DNA of 64,000 nt from Kitasatospora sp. NBC_00374. Its GTDB lineage: Bacteria > Actinomycetota > Actinomycetes > Streptomycetales > Streptomycetaceae. The stretch lies in contig NZ_CP107964.1 of the NCBI RefSeq assembly GCF_041434935.1, positions 2,790,001 to 2,854,000 on the forward strand, written 5' to 3'. A program made the position numbers and the translations under genes. Positions 44,504 through 53,161 of this stretch are shown piece by piece; positions within the stretch are counted from its first letter, which is position 1; each line of letters starts with the position of its first letter. The notes under the pieces were generated by a model. That model was not told the origin of the DNA, did not search any database, and saw only the letters and a program-made list of their open reading frames with translations.

Positions 44504-44731
44504 CTATCCTGCCGCCGCCCGGTCGGCACCCCGCACCTCCAGGCCGTCGAGCAGCCGGGCGGTCGCCTCGGCGACGGCTTCCACCGCCTCCTCGAAGACC
44601 TCCCGGTTGTGCGCGGCGGGAGCGCGGAATCCCGAGATCTTGCGGACGTACTGGAGCGCGGCGGCCCGGATGTCCTCGTCGGTGACGTCCAGGGCCATCG
44701 GCGGCCTGAGGGTCTTGATGCTGCGGCACAT
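44504..44731 (-). CDS. DUF2277-family protein
   Basis: The 75-residue product begins MCRSIKTLRPP and continues VTDEDIRAAALQYVRKISGFRAPAAHN, the DUF2277 signature. Function is unknown. The ATG at 44731 is preceded by GGAGG only one base away, which is close for efficient initiation, but longer forms would add Arg/Gly-rich non-conserved sequence. It is convergent with tsaD. Confidence 0.88.
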   Translation of the reverse strand: MCRSIKTLRPPMALDVTDEDIRAAALQYVRKISGFRAPAAHNREVFEEAVEAVAEATARLLDGLEVRGADRAAAG

Positions 44732-44926
44732 ACCTCCAGTCTGCCGCGCGGCCCGCGGCTCACGCCCGGCGTGGCAGCAGGATCCCGGCCCGTCCGGGCG
44801 ACCTGGAGCGAGGCCGGCCCCGGGTTCCTTACGGCCGGCACCCGGGGGAGCGCCACGGACAGCACCGGTTCGCCGTCCGTTCCGTCGCCGCCGCACCGTC
44901 CCCGCACCGGGACCTGCTGGACGCGC
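44732..44926. other. Gap, no gene seen
   Basis: This 195-base stretch lies between the DUF2277 start and the amidohydrolase stop. Frames crossing it on both strands read as Arg/Pro-rich non-coding sequence. No clear hairpin or operator was recognised. Confidence 0.4.
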
Positions 44927-45811
44927 TCAGCCGGGTGGCGTGAGACCGAACAGCCCGGCGGCGTTGTGGTGGCAGACCGCGCGCAGCCAGTCCTCCCCCA
45001 GGCCGAGCCGCGCCAGGGCGTGCAGCGCGTGCGGGTAGCCGTACGGGATGTTCGGGAAGTCGCTGCCGAACAGGATGCGGCCCTGCAGCGCGGCCAGGCG
45101 CGGGAGTTCGGCGGGCGGGAAGGGGGCGGTGCGCTCGGTGAAGTCGGTGAACACCATCGTGGTGTCCAGGTGGACGGACCGGTGGCGGTCGGCCAGGTCG
45201 AGGAAGTCGGCGTACTCCGGCAGCCCCAGGTGCGCGACGATCAGCCGCAGCCGTGGATGGCGGCCCAGCAGTGCCCCGATCGGCCCGGGCCCGGTGTGCT
45301 TGCCGGGCGCCGGGCCGGAGCCGCAGTGCACCACCACGGGGGTGCCGGACTCGGCCAGCAGCCCCCAGACCGGCTCCAGCAGCGGGTCGTTGGGGTCGTA
45401 CCCGCCGACCTGGACGTGTGCCTTGAACACCCGCGCGCCCCGCTCCAGCGCCGCCGCCACGTACTCCCCCGCGCCGGGCTCGGGGAAGAAGGTCGCGGTG
45501 TGCAGGCAGTCGGGCGTGCGCTCGGCGAAGCCGGCGGCCCAGGCGTTCAACCAGGCCGCCATGTCCGGTCTGTGCGGGTAGAGCATCGCGGTGAACGCCC
45601 TGACGCCGAACCCCCGCAGGGTGTCCACCCGCTGCTGCTCGTCGTGCCGGTAGGCGATCGGCCACGGCCGGCCCGTGAGCGGACCGGCCGAGTCGAAGTA
45701 CGCCCACACCTTGTCCAGCACCCGCTCCGGCATGAAGTGCGTGTGCACGTCGATCAGGCCGGGCAGGCCCAGCTGCCGCCAGAACGCGTGGACTTCCGCG
45801 GTCTCGGTCAC
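44927..45811 (-). CDS. Amidohydrolase-2 family protein
   Basis: The 294-residue TIM-barrel hydrolase has the metal site DVHTHF (His23, His25), VVVHCGSGP, LIVAHLGLPEY and the Asp in LFGSDFPN. Related enzymes decarboxylate aromatic acids or hydrolyse lactones. GTG at 45811 is coupled to the acyl-CoA dehydrogenase stop (GTGA). Its substrate probably follows from that dehydrogenase's product but cannot be named. Confidence 0.87.
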   Translation of the reverse strand: MTETAEVHAFWRQLGLPGLIDVHTHFMPERVLDKVWAYFDSAGPLTGRPWPIAYRHDEQQRVDTLRGFGVRAFTAMLYPHRPDMAAWLNAWAAGFAERTPDCLHTATFFPEPGAGEYVAAALERGARVFKAHVQVGGYDPNDPLLEPVWGLLAESGTPVVVHCGSGPAPGKHTGPGPIGALLGRHPRLRLIVAHLGLPEYADFLDLADRHRSVHLDTTMVFTDFTERTAPFPPAELPRLAALQGRILFGSDFPNIPYGYPHALHALARLGLGEDWLRAVCHHNAAGLFGLTPPG

Positions 45812-47433
45812 GGCCGCGCGCGGCCGATCACGGCTTCGGTGTCGACTCCGGTCGGCAGGGTGCCGAAGGCCGCGCCGTGGTCGCCGCCGAGCCGGGAGGC
45901 GCAGAAGGCGTCGGCCACCGCGGGGTCGCCGTGGCGGACCAGCAGCGAGCCCTGGAAGGCGAGGGCCATCGACTCCACCAGGCGGCGGGTGCGGTACTCG
46001 ATCTCGGCGGTGTCCCCGAGCTGCTTGCGCAGCGTGGCGACGGCGGCGTCGAGCCTGCGGTCGGCGCCGGCGGCGAGGTCGAGCTCGCCGAGGAAGGCCT
46101 CGACCGTCTCGGGGCGGCGGGCCATGGCGCGCAGCGCGTCCAGCGCGGCCACGTTGCCGGAGCCCTCCCAGATGGAGACCAGCGGGGCCTCCCGGTAGAG
46201 CCGCGGCATGCCCGACTCCTCGACGTAGCCGTTGCCGCCCAGGCACTCCAGGGCCTCGGCGGCATGCGCGGGGCCGCGCTTGCAGACCCAGTACTTGGCG
46301 ACGGCCAGGCCGAGCCGCCGCACCAGCACCTCGCCGGCGTCACCGCCGAGCGCCCGGTCGGTGGCCTCGGCCAGCCGCATGGCGACGGCGGTGGCCGCCT
46401 CGGACTCGACCACCAGGTCGGCCAGGACGTTGCGCATCAGCGGCTGGTCGATCAGGGCGGCGCCGAACGCCCGCCGGTGGGTGGCGTGCTGGATCGCCCG
46501 CACCGCGCCGTAGCGCATACCGGCGGCGGCGCCGATGGTGCAGTCGAGCCGGGTCATGTTGACCATCTCGATGATGGTCGGCACCCCACGGCCCTCCTCG
46601 CCGACCAGCCAGCCGACCGCGCCGTCGTACTCGATCTCCGCGGAGGCGTTGGACTTGTTGCCGAGCTTGTCCTTGAGCCGCTGGAGCAGCAGCCGGTTGC
46701 GGCTGCCGTCCGGCAGCACCCGCGGCAGCATGAAGCAGCTGAGGCCGCCGGGGGCCTGGGCCAGGGTGAGGAAGAGGTCGGACATCGGGGCCGAGGTGAA
46801 CCACTTGTGCCCGGTGAGCCGGTAGGTGCCGTCGGGCTGCGGGACGGCGCCGGTGGTGTTGGCGCGGACGTCGGAGCCGCCCTGCTTCTCGGTCATCGAC
46901 ATACCGGCGATCAGGCCGCGCTTGCCGCGCGGCTCACGCAGCCCGAAGTCGTACGTGCGGGCGGCGAGCAGCGGCTCCAGCCACTCGGCCAGCTCCGGGG
47001 TGGCCCGCAGGGCGGGGACGGCGGCGTAGGTCATGGAGATCGGACAGGTGTGACCGGCCTCGACCTGGCTCCAGACGTGGAACTTGGCCGCCCGCGCGGT
47101 GTGGGCGCCGGGGCGGTCGTCGCGCCAGGGGGCGGCGTGCAGGCCGTGGCCGACGGCGACGCCCATCAGCTCGTGCCAGTAGGGGTGGAAGTCCACCTCG
47201 TCGATCCGGTGCCCGTAGCGGTCGTGGGTGCGCAGCACCGGGGGGTTCTCGTTCGCCAACCGGCCCCATTCGGCGGCCTGTTCGGAGCCTGCCAGGACGC
47301 CGAGCCGGTGCAGCTCGGGCTCGGCCCAGCCGGCGCCGGCCCGGTGCAGGGCGGCGAGCAGGGTCGGGTCGGCGGCGACGTCGTGACCGTACGGCGCGGG
47401 CACCTGGTTGGTGACCTCGTGGGTGGCGGGCAT
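45808..47433 (-). CDS. Acyl-CoA dehydrogenase family protein (AidB-like)
   Basis: The 541-residue flavoprotein has MSMTEKQGGSDVRAN and the LxGxKWFTSAPMSD segment for FAD, and the C-terminal LECLGGNGYVEESGMPRLYREAPLVSIWEGSGNV typical of AidB-like proteins. AidB protects DNA against alkylation in E. coli, and paralogues act on unusual acyl-CoAs. The ATG at 47433 shares a base with the TetR stop (TGATG). It is the second gene of the TetR-dehydrogenase-amidohydrolase operon. Confidence 0.92.
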   Translation of the reverse strand: MPATHEVTNQVPAPYGHDVAADPTLLAALHRAGAGWAEPELHRLGVLAGSEQAAEWGRLANENPPVLRTHDRYGHRIDEVDFHPYWHELMGVAVGHGLHAAPWRDDRPGAHTARAAKFHVWSQVEAGHTCPISMTYAAVPALRATPELAEWLEPLLAARTYDFGLREPRGKRGLIAGMSMTEKQGGSDVRANTTGAVPQPDGTYRLTGHKWFTSAPMSDLFLTLAQAPGGLSCFMLPRVLPDGSRNRLLLQRLKDKLGNKSNASAEIEYDGAVGWLVGEEGRGVPTIIEMVNMTRLDCTIGAAAGMRYGAVRAIQHATHRRAFGAALIDQPLMRNVLADLVVESEAATAVAMRLAEATDRALGGDAGEVLVRRLGLAVAKYWVCKRGPAHAAEALECLGGNGYVEESGMPRLYREAPLVSIWEGSGNVAALDALRAMARRPETVEAFLGELDLAAGADRRLDAAVATLRKQLGDTAEIEYRTRRLVESMALAFQGSLLVRHGDPAVADAFCASRLGGDHGAAFGTLPTGVDTEAVIGRARP

Positions 47434-48095
47434 CAGCCTTCTCCTCGGTTCGGCGGGAGTTCGGTGGGAGCGGGAGCTCGGCGGGAAGGTCCCCGGTCGG
47501 GCTCTCCGAGGGCGCGAAGGGTGAAGGAGACCAGGGCGGGGATGATGTCGTCGGGGTGGCTGCCGCCGGCGGCGAGCGGTCCGACCAGGGCCTCGCCGAC
47601 CGCTCCGACCAGCGCCGCGGCGGTCAGCGCCGGCTCCTGCGGGGGGAGTTGACCGTCGGCGAGGGCCTCGGAGATCTGGGCGGCGAACAGGTCGCGGAAG
47701 GCCTGGCGGAAGACCAGCCGCTCGGCGTCGACCACGGCGTCGGCCGGTTCGGCGAGCAGGGCGTAGGCGAGCCGGGGCGCCTTGAGGGCGCGGGCGGCGA
47801 AGGTCTCCACGATGGCGGCCATCCGGCGGTGCGGGGTGCTCTCGCGGGTGACGGCCTCGGCGACGGCGGCCAGCTCACGGCCGACGGTGAGGCGGAAGAG
47901 CTCCACGGAGAGCTCGGCCTTGCCGGCGAAGTGCTGGTACATCGAGCCGGTGGCGATCCCGGCCCGGTGTGCGACGGCGGCCATCGAGCAGCCGCCGTAG
48001 CCGCGTTCGGACAGCAGCTCCACCGCGGCCAGCAGCACGGCCTCGCGCTGGGCGTCCAGCCTGGCCTGTACGGCGGGGGTTCGTCGGTATGCCAC
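47433..48095 (-). CDS. TetR-family regulator of the dehydrogenase operon
   Basis: The 220-residue product has the TetR HTH (AVELLSERGYGGCSMAAVAHRAGIATGSMYQHFAGKAEL) and a helical ligand domain. GTG at 48095 is the best start, though no ribosome site is visible and a leaderless message is possible. The inverted repeat at 48100-48122 abuts the start, so the protein probably represses its own operon. Confidence 0.9.
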   Translation of the reverse strand: MAYRRTPAVQARLDAQREAVLLAAVELLSERGYGGCSMAAVAHRAGIATGSMYQHFAGKAELSVELFRLTVGRELAAVAEAVTRESTPHRRMAAIVETFAARALKAPRLAYALLAEPADAVVDAERLVFRQAFRDLFAAQISEALADGQLPPQEPALTAAALVGAVGEALVGPLAAGGSHPDDIIPALVSFTLRALGEPDRGPSRRAPAPTELPPNRGEG

Positions 48096-48099
48096 GAAA

Positions 48100-48122
48100 G
48101 AATTGAACCACTCATTCAGTTC
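48100..48122. promoter_or_regulatory. TetR-type operator abutting its gene
   Basis: GAATTGAA (48100-48107) and TTCAGTTC (48115-48122) form inverted arms with one mismatch around a seven-base centre. The dyad lies five bases before the GTG start. Confidence 0.6.
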
Positions 48123-48166
48123 TTTCGACAGGGGGCGCCCCGGGCGGGCGGCCCGGAGAGCGCCGA

Positions 48167-48197
48167 GGGCCACCCGCCGGAGGGGTGCGGGTGGCCC
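48167..48197. terminator. 11-bp hairpin downstream of the trypsin-like protease gene
   Basis: GGGCCACCCGC (48167-48177) pairs with GCGGGTGGCCC (48187-48197). The 3' arm and the following CTGGC are repeated immediately (48187 and 48202), a short tandem duplication. Confidence 0.6.
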
Positions 48198-48229
48198 TGG
48201 CGCGGGTGGCCCTGGCGCGGTGGAGCCGG

Positions 48230-49060
48230 TTACGGCCGGGGCAGCACGCAGCCCGCGAGGGTGAGGTCGAGCCGGTTGCCGGGGGCGAAGCAGGCCGGGA
48301 TGCCGTAGGTCTCCTGGGCGTAGTTGATGCCCTTGCGGACGGTCACCGCGCCGCTCTGGTCGACCTCGCACGGGTTGTTCTCGGTGCAGCGCTCGCCGTC
48401 CTCGTTGCCGGTGTTGTTCACGGCGGTCACCATGCCGGTGGCGGTGTCCACGACGGGCGAACCGGAGGTGCCGCCTATGGTGTTGCAGCTGGAGGTGTAG
48501 CGGACCGAGTCCTTCCAGGTCCAGCCGCCCTCCTTGAGCCGGTACACGAAGCCGTCGACGCTGCAGGAGTAGATCTTCTTCCAGTAGCCGGAGACCACCT
48601 TGATCGACGCACCCTGGGTGGGGTGGTTCGGCGAGATGGTCAGCGGGCTGATCCCGTACCGGGACTGGATGCTCGCGTAGGTGCTGGCCAACTGGTAGAT
48701 CGACACGTCGGTGTCGGTCATCGTGCCGTAGACGATCCTGCTGGCGCGGACCGTCCCCAGGCTGCCGCCCGAGGAGCTCAGCAGGGTGAAGCTCCGGCTG
48801 GAGGAGCGGTTCACGATGACCTGGCCCGCGGTGGGCATGCCGGTTTCGAGGCAGTGCCCGTTGGACAGGACGAGGGCCGGGTCCGAGGCGGTGGAGTTGG
48901 GGAGCCGCACCAGGGAGCCGGAACAGTTGCTGAGCGCCACCGTGCCCGCGAAGTTGACGGCGACGGAGGCGTCGGCCGACGCGGGGGTGGCGCCGGCCAG
49001 GGCGGTGGCGCCGGAGAGCACCAGGGCAGCGCAGGACGCGCCGATGAGCGGCTTCTTCAT
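48230..49060 (-). CDS. Secreted trypsin-like serine protease
   Basis: The 276-residue product has a signal peptide (GASCAALVLSGATALAG, cut near PASA-DA). The S1 triad is His in VLSNGHCLE, Asp in TDTDVSIYQL and Ser in GGTSGSPVV. Cys residues are placed for disulfides. No propeptide domain is clear. ATG at 49060 follows GAGAGG. It is a single-gene unit ended by the hairpin at 48167. Confidence 0.9.
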   Translation of the reverse strand: MKKPLIGASCAALVLSGATALAGATPASADASVAVNFAGTVALSNCSGSLVRLPNSTASDPALVLSNGHCLETGMPTAGQVIVNRSSSRSFTLLSSSGGSLGTVRASRIVYGTMTDTDVSIYQLASTYASIQSRYGISPLTISPNHPTQGASIKVVSGYWKKIYSCSVDGFVYRLKEGGWTWKDSVRYTSSCNTIGGTSGSPVVDTATGMVTAVNNTGNEDGERCTENNPCEVDQSGAVTVRKGINYAQETYGIPACFAPGNRLDLTLAGCVLPRP

Positions 49061-49189
49061 GGGGAGGGCCTCTCGATGTGGGGGTCCTCAAAATTTGACG
49101 CGGGCATGACGATGTGTCAAGACCGCCGCACCCCACGCCCGTACACCGGGCCCGGACGCCGGGCCCGGACGCCGCCGCCCGAGCGGCCG

Positions 49190-49831
49190 TCAGCCGCGGC
49201 GCCAGTGGCGGCGCCCGACGCTGATCAGCAGCAGCCTGGTCCGGGCGGTGGCGGCCACCGCCGCCTCACCCTCCGGCCCGGCCTCCAGAAAGGCCGTCGC
49301 AGTGGACACCAGCAGGTCGACATAGAGCTCGGCCAGCATCCTGACGTCCCCCGCCGGCCACCCGGACGAGACCGGCTGGGCCGACAGCGCCTCGGCCACC
49401 TCGTCGGCGAAGCGGCGCAGTTCGGCCGCGATCGCCTCCCGCACCGCCCGCACCCCGCCGTGCCGTTCACGGGCCAGGAAACGGACGTGCGCACGGTGCT
49501 CCCGGACGTGGGCGGCGACCACCTCGACCGTCCGGTCGATCAGCGCCTCCGGGTCGTCGCCCTGCGCGCCCTGCTCCGCGAACGCGCCGCGGATCATGCC
49601 GTGCAGACTGGCCAGCGACTCCTCCACCAGGGCCACGCCGAGCTCGGCCAGACCGGGGAAGTGCCGGTAGAACCCGGCCGGGGACAGTCCGGCCTCCCGG
49701 GTGACCTCGCGGACCCCGAGCCCGCTGAGGTTCTGCCGCTCCAGCAGGTGCAGGCCCGCGTCCAGCAGGGCGCGCCGGCTCTGCTGCTTCTGGGCCTGAC
49801 GGACCCCCACACCGCTCTCACTGTGACTCAC
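49190..49831 (-). CDS. TetR-family regulator with twin operators
   Basis: The 213-residue product has the TetR HTH (ALLDAGLHLLERQNLSGLGVREVTREAGLSPAGFYRHFPGLAEL) and a FabR-like C-terminal domain. GTG at 49831 was chosen because longer forms would cover the operator at 49842. It is divergent from two small membrane proteins, which with itself are the likely targets. FabR-type regulators often sense lipid state; the effector here is unknown. Confidence 0.88.
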   Translation of the reverse strand: MSHSESGVGVRQAQKQQSRRALLDAGLHLLERQNLSGLGVREVTREAGLSPAGFYRHFPGLAELGVALVEESLASLHGMIRGAFAEQGAQGDDPEALIDRTVEVVAAHVREHRAHVRFLARERHGGVRAVREAIAAELRRFADEVAEALSAQPVSSGWPAGDVRMLAELYVDLLVSTATAFLEAGPEGEAAVAATARTRLLLISVGRRHWRRG

Positions 49832-49841
49832 ATCATTCAGT

Positions 49842-49900
49842 AAACAACTGTTTGCCGAGTCTGGGAAGCGTAGAGTGGAGAAGTCAGCGAACAACTGTTA
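49842..49900. promoter_or_regulatory. Two AACAACTGTT operators, 47 bases apart
   Basis: AAACAACTGTTT (49842-49853) and GAACAACTGTTA (49889-49900) share a ten-base core and are near-palindromic. They flank TAGAGT (49871), a plausible -10 for the plus-strand genes. This suits cooperative binding by the divergent TetR protein. Confidence 0.65.
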
Positions 49901-49926
49901 GCTGAACTGTCGCCGAAAGGCTCGTC

Positions 49927-50079
49927 ATGCTTCTCGTCGCCCTTGCCGCCGTCGGCCTCCTCGCCGGAGCCGCCGCCCACCTCCCCCTCCCGGCCTTCCT
50001 CGCCGCGGCCGGCGCCATCGCCGCCTGGCTGCTGGTCTTCGGCGCCCGCGAGCACCTGCCCCGCTCCCACCGGCACTGA
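49927..50079 (+). CDS. Small membrane protein, 50 aa
   Basis: ATG at 49927 follows AAAGG. The 50-residue product has two short hydrophobic helices (LLVALAAVGLLAGAAA, and AFLAAAGAIAAWLLVFGA) and a basic His-rich tail. It lies directly downstream of the twin TetR operators and 24 bases before the next small membrane protein. Function is unknown. Confidence 0.7.
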   Translation: MLLVALAAVGLLAGAAAHLPLPAFLAAAGAIAAWLLVFGAREHLPRSHRH

Positions 50080-50103
50080 CCGACCACCGAGGAGAGTCCC
50101 GCC

Positions 50104-50412
50104 ATGAACGCCACGAACGCCATGAACACCCCGCACGCCGCGCACGCCGCGGACCTGAACACCGCCCGCCGCGGCCGGGTCGAGGCCGACCAGATGGCCG
50201 TCGCCTCCTTCGTCCTCGCGCTGCCGGGTCTGCTGGTCCTCAACCTGGTGCTCGGCCCGATCGCCATCACGCTCGCCGCCCTCGCCCTGCTGCGCGGGAC
50301 GGCACGCCGAGGGCGGGCCCTGCTCGGGCTCGCCCTCGGGGTGACCGACCTCGTGCTGCTGGCGGTGTCGGTCGTGGCCGGCCACGGGATGCTGCTCCAG
50401 TTCGGCAGCTGA
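50104..50412 (+). CDS. Small DUF4190-like membrane protein
   Basis: The 102-residue product has an N-terminal polar region, then two TM segments (AVASFVLALPGLLVLNLVLGPIAITLAALAL, and ALLGLALGVTDLVLLAVSVVAG) joined by a basic loop, as in DUF4190 proteins. ATG at 50104 follows GGAGAG. It probably shares the TetR-controlled transcript with the 50-residue protein. Confidence 0.78.
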   Translation: MNATNAMNTPHAAHAADLNTARRGRVEADQMAVASFVLALPGLLVLNLVLGPIAITLAALALLRGTARRGRALLGLALGVTDLVLLAVSVVAGHGMLLQFGS

Positions 50413-50430
50413 TCCGCCGCGGTGCCCGGC

Positions 50431-52323
50431 TCAGCCGGTGGGCGCCGTCCACTTCTGATTGGCCGCGCCGGTGCAGGTCCAGATCTGGGCCCTGGTGCCG
50501 TTGGCGGAGCTGTTGCCGGTGGCGTCCAGGCACTTGCCGGCGGCCGGGTTGACGATGTCGTGCGAGCCCGGCGCGTAGCTCCACTGCTGGGCGCCGGTGC
50601 CGTTGCAGCCCCACAGCTGCACCTTGGCGCCGTCCGCGGTGGATCCGGCCGAGACGTCCAGGCACTTGCCGAGGGCCCGCACCGTGCCGTCCGTGCCGAC
50701 GGTCCAGCGCTGGGCGGTGGTGCCGTTGCAGTCGTAGAGCTGGACGGCGGTGCCGTCGGCCGTCGCGCCGCCCGCCACGTCGAGGCACTTGCCGGCCAGG
50801 CCGGTGATCGGCCCGGACGCGCCGCCGCCGCTCTGGCCGCCGCTCCAGCTGAAGGTGGCCGAGGTCTTCGCGGGCAGGCTGTACGAGAAGTTCTGGCCGC
50901 CCCAGTTCACCCGGACGCTCTGCGCGGAGCCGCTGTCGTTGTACGCGATCAGCGCCTTGGAGCCGTCCGGGTTCAGCCAGGCCACGTTCGGTACGGCCGA
51001 GTTGGCGGTGGAGGCGATCCGGTAGGCACCCGGCTGGACGAACTTGGTGAGGTGGCCCATCGTGTAGTACTCGACGGTGTAGTCGACCTGCCCGCTGCGG
51101 GCGTCCCCGTTGTGCACCGTGACCAGGCCGGTGCAGGTGCCGCAACCGCCGTAGTGCGGGCCCATGTTCTGGTCGACGGCGAGGCTCCACTTGGTCACCG
51201 ACTTCCCCCAGTTGCGGGTGTAGTCGATGATGTTGCGCATGTCCTCCTGCTGCTGGTTGCCGATCCAGGTGCCGCCGGAGTGCTCGGTGTCGAACGCGTC
51301 CAGCGCGGGGTACTGGTTGTGGACGGTGGTCTGGGCCGCGACGTCGCCGCCGTAGCCGTGCCAGGCGATGCCGCCGAAGTTGGGGTGGTCGCGGATCGCC
51401 GGGTCGTCCACGACGGGCGCCGCGTAGCCGGCGTACTGGTCCCAGTTCCAGTCCAGCGCCAGGACCTTGGCGCTCTGCCCGGCGTCCTTCAGCGCGGGCA
51501 GCAGCGCGGTGCCGGTGAAGTACCGCAGCCCGGAGCCGTTCCAGCTCATCGAGGGGTAACCGGCGCAGCAGGTGGGCTCGTTCTGGACGGTGACGTAGTT
51601 CACCGGGACGCCCTGCGCCTGATAGGCCTGCAGGTACTTGACGAAGTACTGGGCGTAGGCACCGTAGTACTCGGCCTTGAGCCAGCCGCCGTCGAGGCTG
51701 CCGCTGTCCTTCATCCAGGCGGGCGCGGTCCACGGCGAGGCCATCACGGTGAGGCCGGGGTTGAGCTGCCGGGCCTGCCGGGTGAGCGGCAGGACGTCGG
51801 CGAGGTCGTGGGAGACCGAGAAGTCGGCGAGGTTCGGGTCGGCCTGGCCGGCCGGCCGGTCGTCGTAGGTGTAGCCGAATCGCGCGAGGTCGGAGGCGCC
51901 CATCGGGTTGCGGACGAAGGACAGCCCGATGCCCTCGGCGGGTGAGAACAGCTTGCGCATGGTGGCGTCGCGGGTGGCGGCGCTCAGGGCTCCGCTGCTG
52001 TTCAGCAGCCAGGCGGCGGTGTCGGTGAACGAGGCGCCGCCACCGGTGAACTGCTGGTAGCGGGTGGACTCGTCGACGGTGATCTGCTGCCCGCCGCTGC
52101 CGGCGCCGGCCGTGAAGGAGACCGACGGCTGCTGCTGGAGCCCGCGGGTGACGTGCCGTCCGCCGGCGTCGTCGGTGGTGGTGAGCCAGATCGAGACCGG
52201 CTCGCCCGCCGCCTGCGCACCACCGGCGGCGGCCAGCAGCCCGGAGGCGGCGAGGGCGCCGGCCAGCAGGGCGGCGGCCGTACGGCGGGTGCGGGACGGG
52301 TGGGCAGAGGGGTGCCTGGGCAT
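50431..52323 (-). CDS. Secreted GH30 glycoside hydrolase with CBM13 (ricin-type) domain
   Basis: The 630-residue product has a signal peptide cut near GAQA-AG. Its GH30 barrel has acid/base Glu249 in VTVQNEP and nucleophile Glu347 in FDTEHSGG. A beta domain follows to about 490. The C-terminal 130 residues are a CBM13 trefoil with repeated GKCLDV...QLYDCNG...QRW units. GH30 enzymes cut beta-1,6-glucans, xylans or glucosyl linkages; the exact target is unclear. ATG at 52323 follows GGCGGAG. Confidence 0.93.
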   Translation of the reverse strand: MPRHPSAHPSRTRRTAAALLAGALAASGLLAAAGGAQAAGEPVSIWLTTTDDAGGRHVTRGLQQQPSVSFTAGAGSGGQQITVDESTRYQQFTGGGASFTDTAAWLLNSSGALSAATRDATMRKLFSPAEGIGLSFVRNPMGASDLARFGYTYDDRPAGQADPNLADFSVSHDLADVLPLTRQARQLNPGLTVMASPWTAPAWMKDSGSLDGGWLKAEYYGAYAQYFVKYLQAYQAQGVPVNYVTVQNEPTCCAGYPSMSWNGSGLRYFTGTALLPALKDAGQSAKVLALDWNWDQYAGYAAPVVDDPAIRDHPNFGGIAWHGYGGDVAAQTTVHNQYPALDAFDTEHSGGTWIGNQQQEDMRNIIDYTRNWGKSVTKWSLAVDQNMGPHYGGCGTCTGLVTVHNGDARSGQVDYTVEYYTMGHLTKFVQPGAYRIASTANSAVPNVAWLNPDGSKALIAYNDSGSAQSVRVNWGGQNFSYSLPAKTSATFSWSGGQSGGGASGPITGLAGKCLDVAGGATADGTAVQLYDCNGTTAQRWTVGTDGTVRALGKCLDVSAGSTADGAKVQLWGCNGTGAQQWSYAPGSHDIVNPAAGKCLDATGNSSANGTRAQIWTCTGAANQKWTAPTG

Positions 52324-52725
52324 GTCGGCTCCGCCTTTCGGTGGCCGAGAGGTCTGCGGGTGGGGGTGTGGCCAACAGCGGGGGCTGCCAGGGGGGAAGG
52401 GCGGCCGGTGGGGCGGTGCGATTCAACTCCTGGACACGTCAAGGCGTCAAGGCTTTGGTCTGAACCAATTGTCGCCAACCTGTGAAGGCACAGCTCGGAG
52501 CATCCGGGCGTGATCCTTCGGGAGTTGGCGACTCATCGGTGAGGAAAGGTTCCCAACGGTAACCCTTGACGGGACCCCTGACGGCGAGTTGACTCCGGCG
52601 CCACGCCGAGCGGCGGCGCAGCCCGACAGCGGCCGATCCGCCCTCCCCACCGGCGCGGCTGCTCCGACGGCCCGTCAGGGCGGCTCCCGCACGGCCGATC
52701 CCCCATGGTCCCCAGGAGGACTCCC
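52324..52725. promoter_or_regulatory. GH30 promoter region with palindrome
   Basis: TTGGT-CTGA-ACCAA (52455-52468) is a perfect 5-base dyad that differs from the dre core at two positions. Just downstream on the minus strand TTGACG occurs twice (about 52438-52450) and could be a -35 box. The remainder holds no gene on either strand that I can support. Confidence 0.45.
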
Positions 52726-53141
52726 ATGCCACGCCCCTCCCGCCTGACCACCCTCGTCGCACCATTGGCGCCAGCCGCCGGCACCCTGCTGGCCGCGGCC
52801 CCAAAAGGCGAGCGCCGCGCCCGGGCTTCCCCGCCCAGTACGCCGCGCCCTACGTCGAGACCGGCGGGATCACCACCCCCGGCCGCCCGAGCGGGCGGAT
52901 CACCGGGTACGGCGGCAAGTGCGTGGACGTCGCGGCCGCCGCGAGCGCCAACGGCACGGCCGTCCAGCTCTACGACTGCAACGGCACCGCCGCACAGAAC
53001 TGGACGGTGGCGGAGGGCGGTTCGCTGCAGGCGCTCGGCAAGTGCCTGGACGTGACGGGCGCGGGAACCGCCAACGGCACCAAGGTCCAGATCTGGGACT
53101 GCTCCGGCGCCGCCAACCAGCAGTGGCACCTGCCGTCCTGA
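52726..53141 (+). pseudogene. Chitinase-like gene with catalytic domain deleted, CBM13 retained
   Basis: ATG at 52726 has a strong ribosome site (AGGAGGA) and opens a signal-peptide-like sequence (RLTTLVAPLAPAAGTLLAAA). A frameshift near 52800 then places GFPAQYAAPYVETGG, the usual start of a secreted GH18-type domain, in another frame. This runs straight into GRITGYGGKCVDVAAAA and a nearly complete CBM13 trefoil ending WHLPS at 53141. The roughly 900-base catalytic barrel is missing. The trefoil closely resembles that of the neighbouring GH30 protein. Confidence 0.75.
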
Positions 53142-53161
53142 CCACGAGGAAGGGACCACCG

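Noticed and set aside
44759..44926. Minus-strand N-terminal extension of the DUF2277 gene
   Set aside because: The added residues are Arg/Gly/Pro-rich and unlike the compact DUF2277 family start MCRSIKTLRPP.
48187..48216. Two copies of GCGGGTGGCCCTGGC as a possible repeat array
   Set aside because: Only two units, the first being the terminator arm; a local duplication, not CRISPR or an attachment site.
49147..49172. GGGCCCGGACGCC repeated twice upstream of the protease gene
   Set aside because: Low-complexity GC sequence with several possible pairings; no support as a specific operator or terminator.
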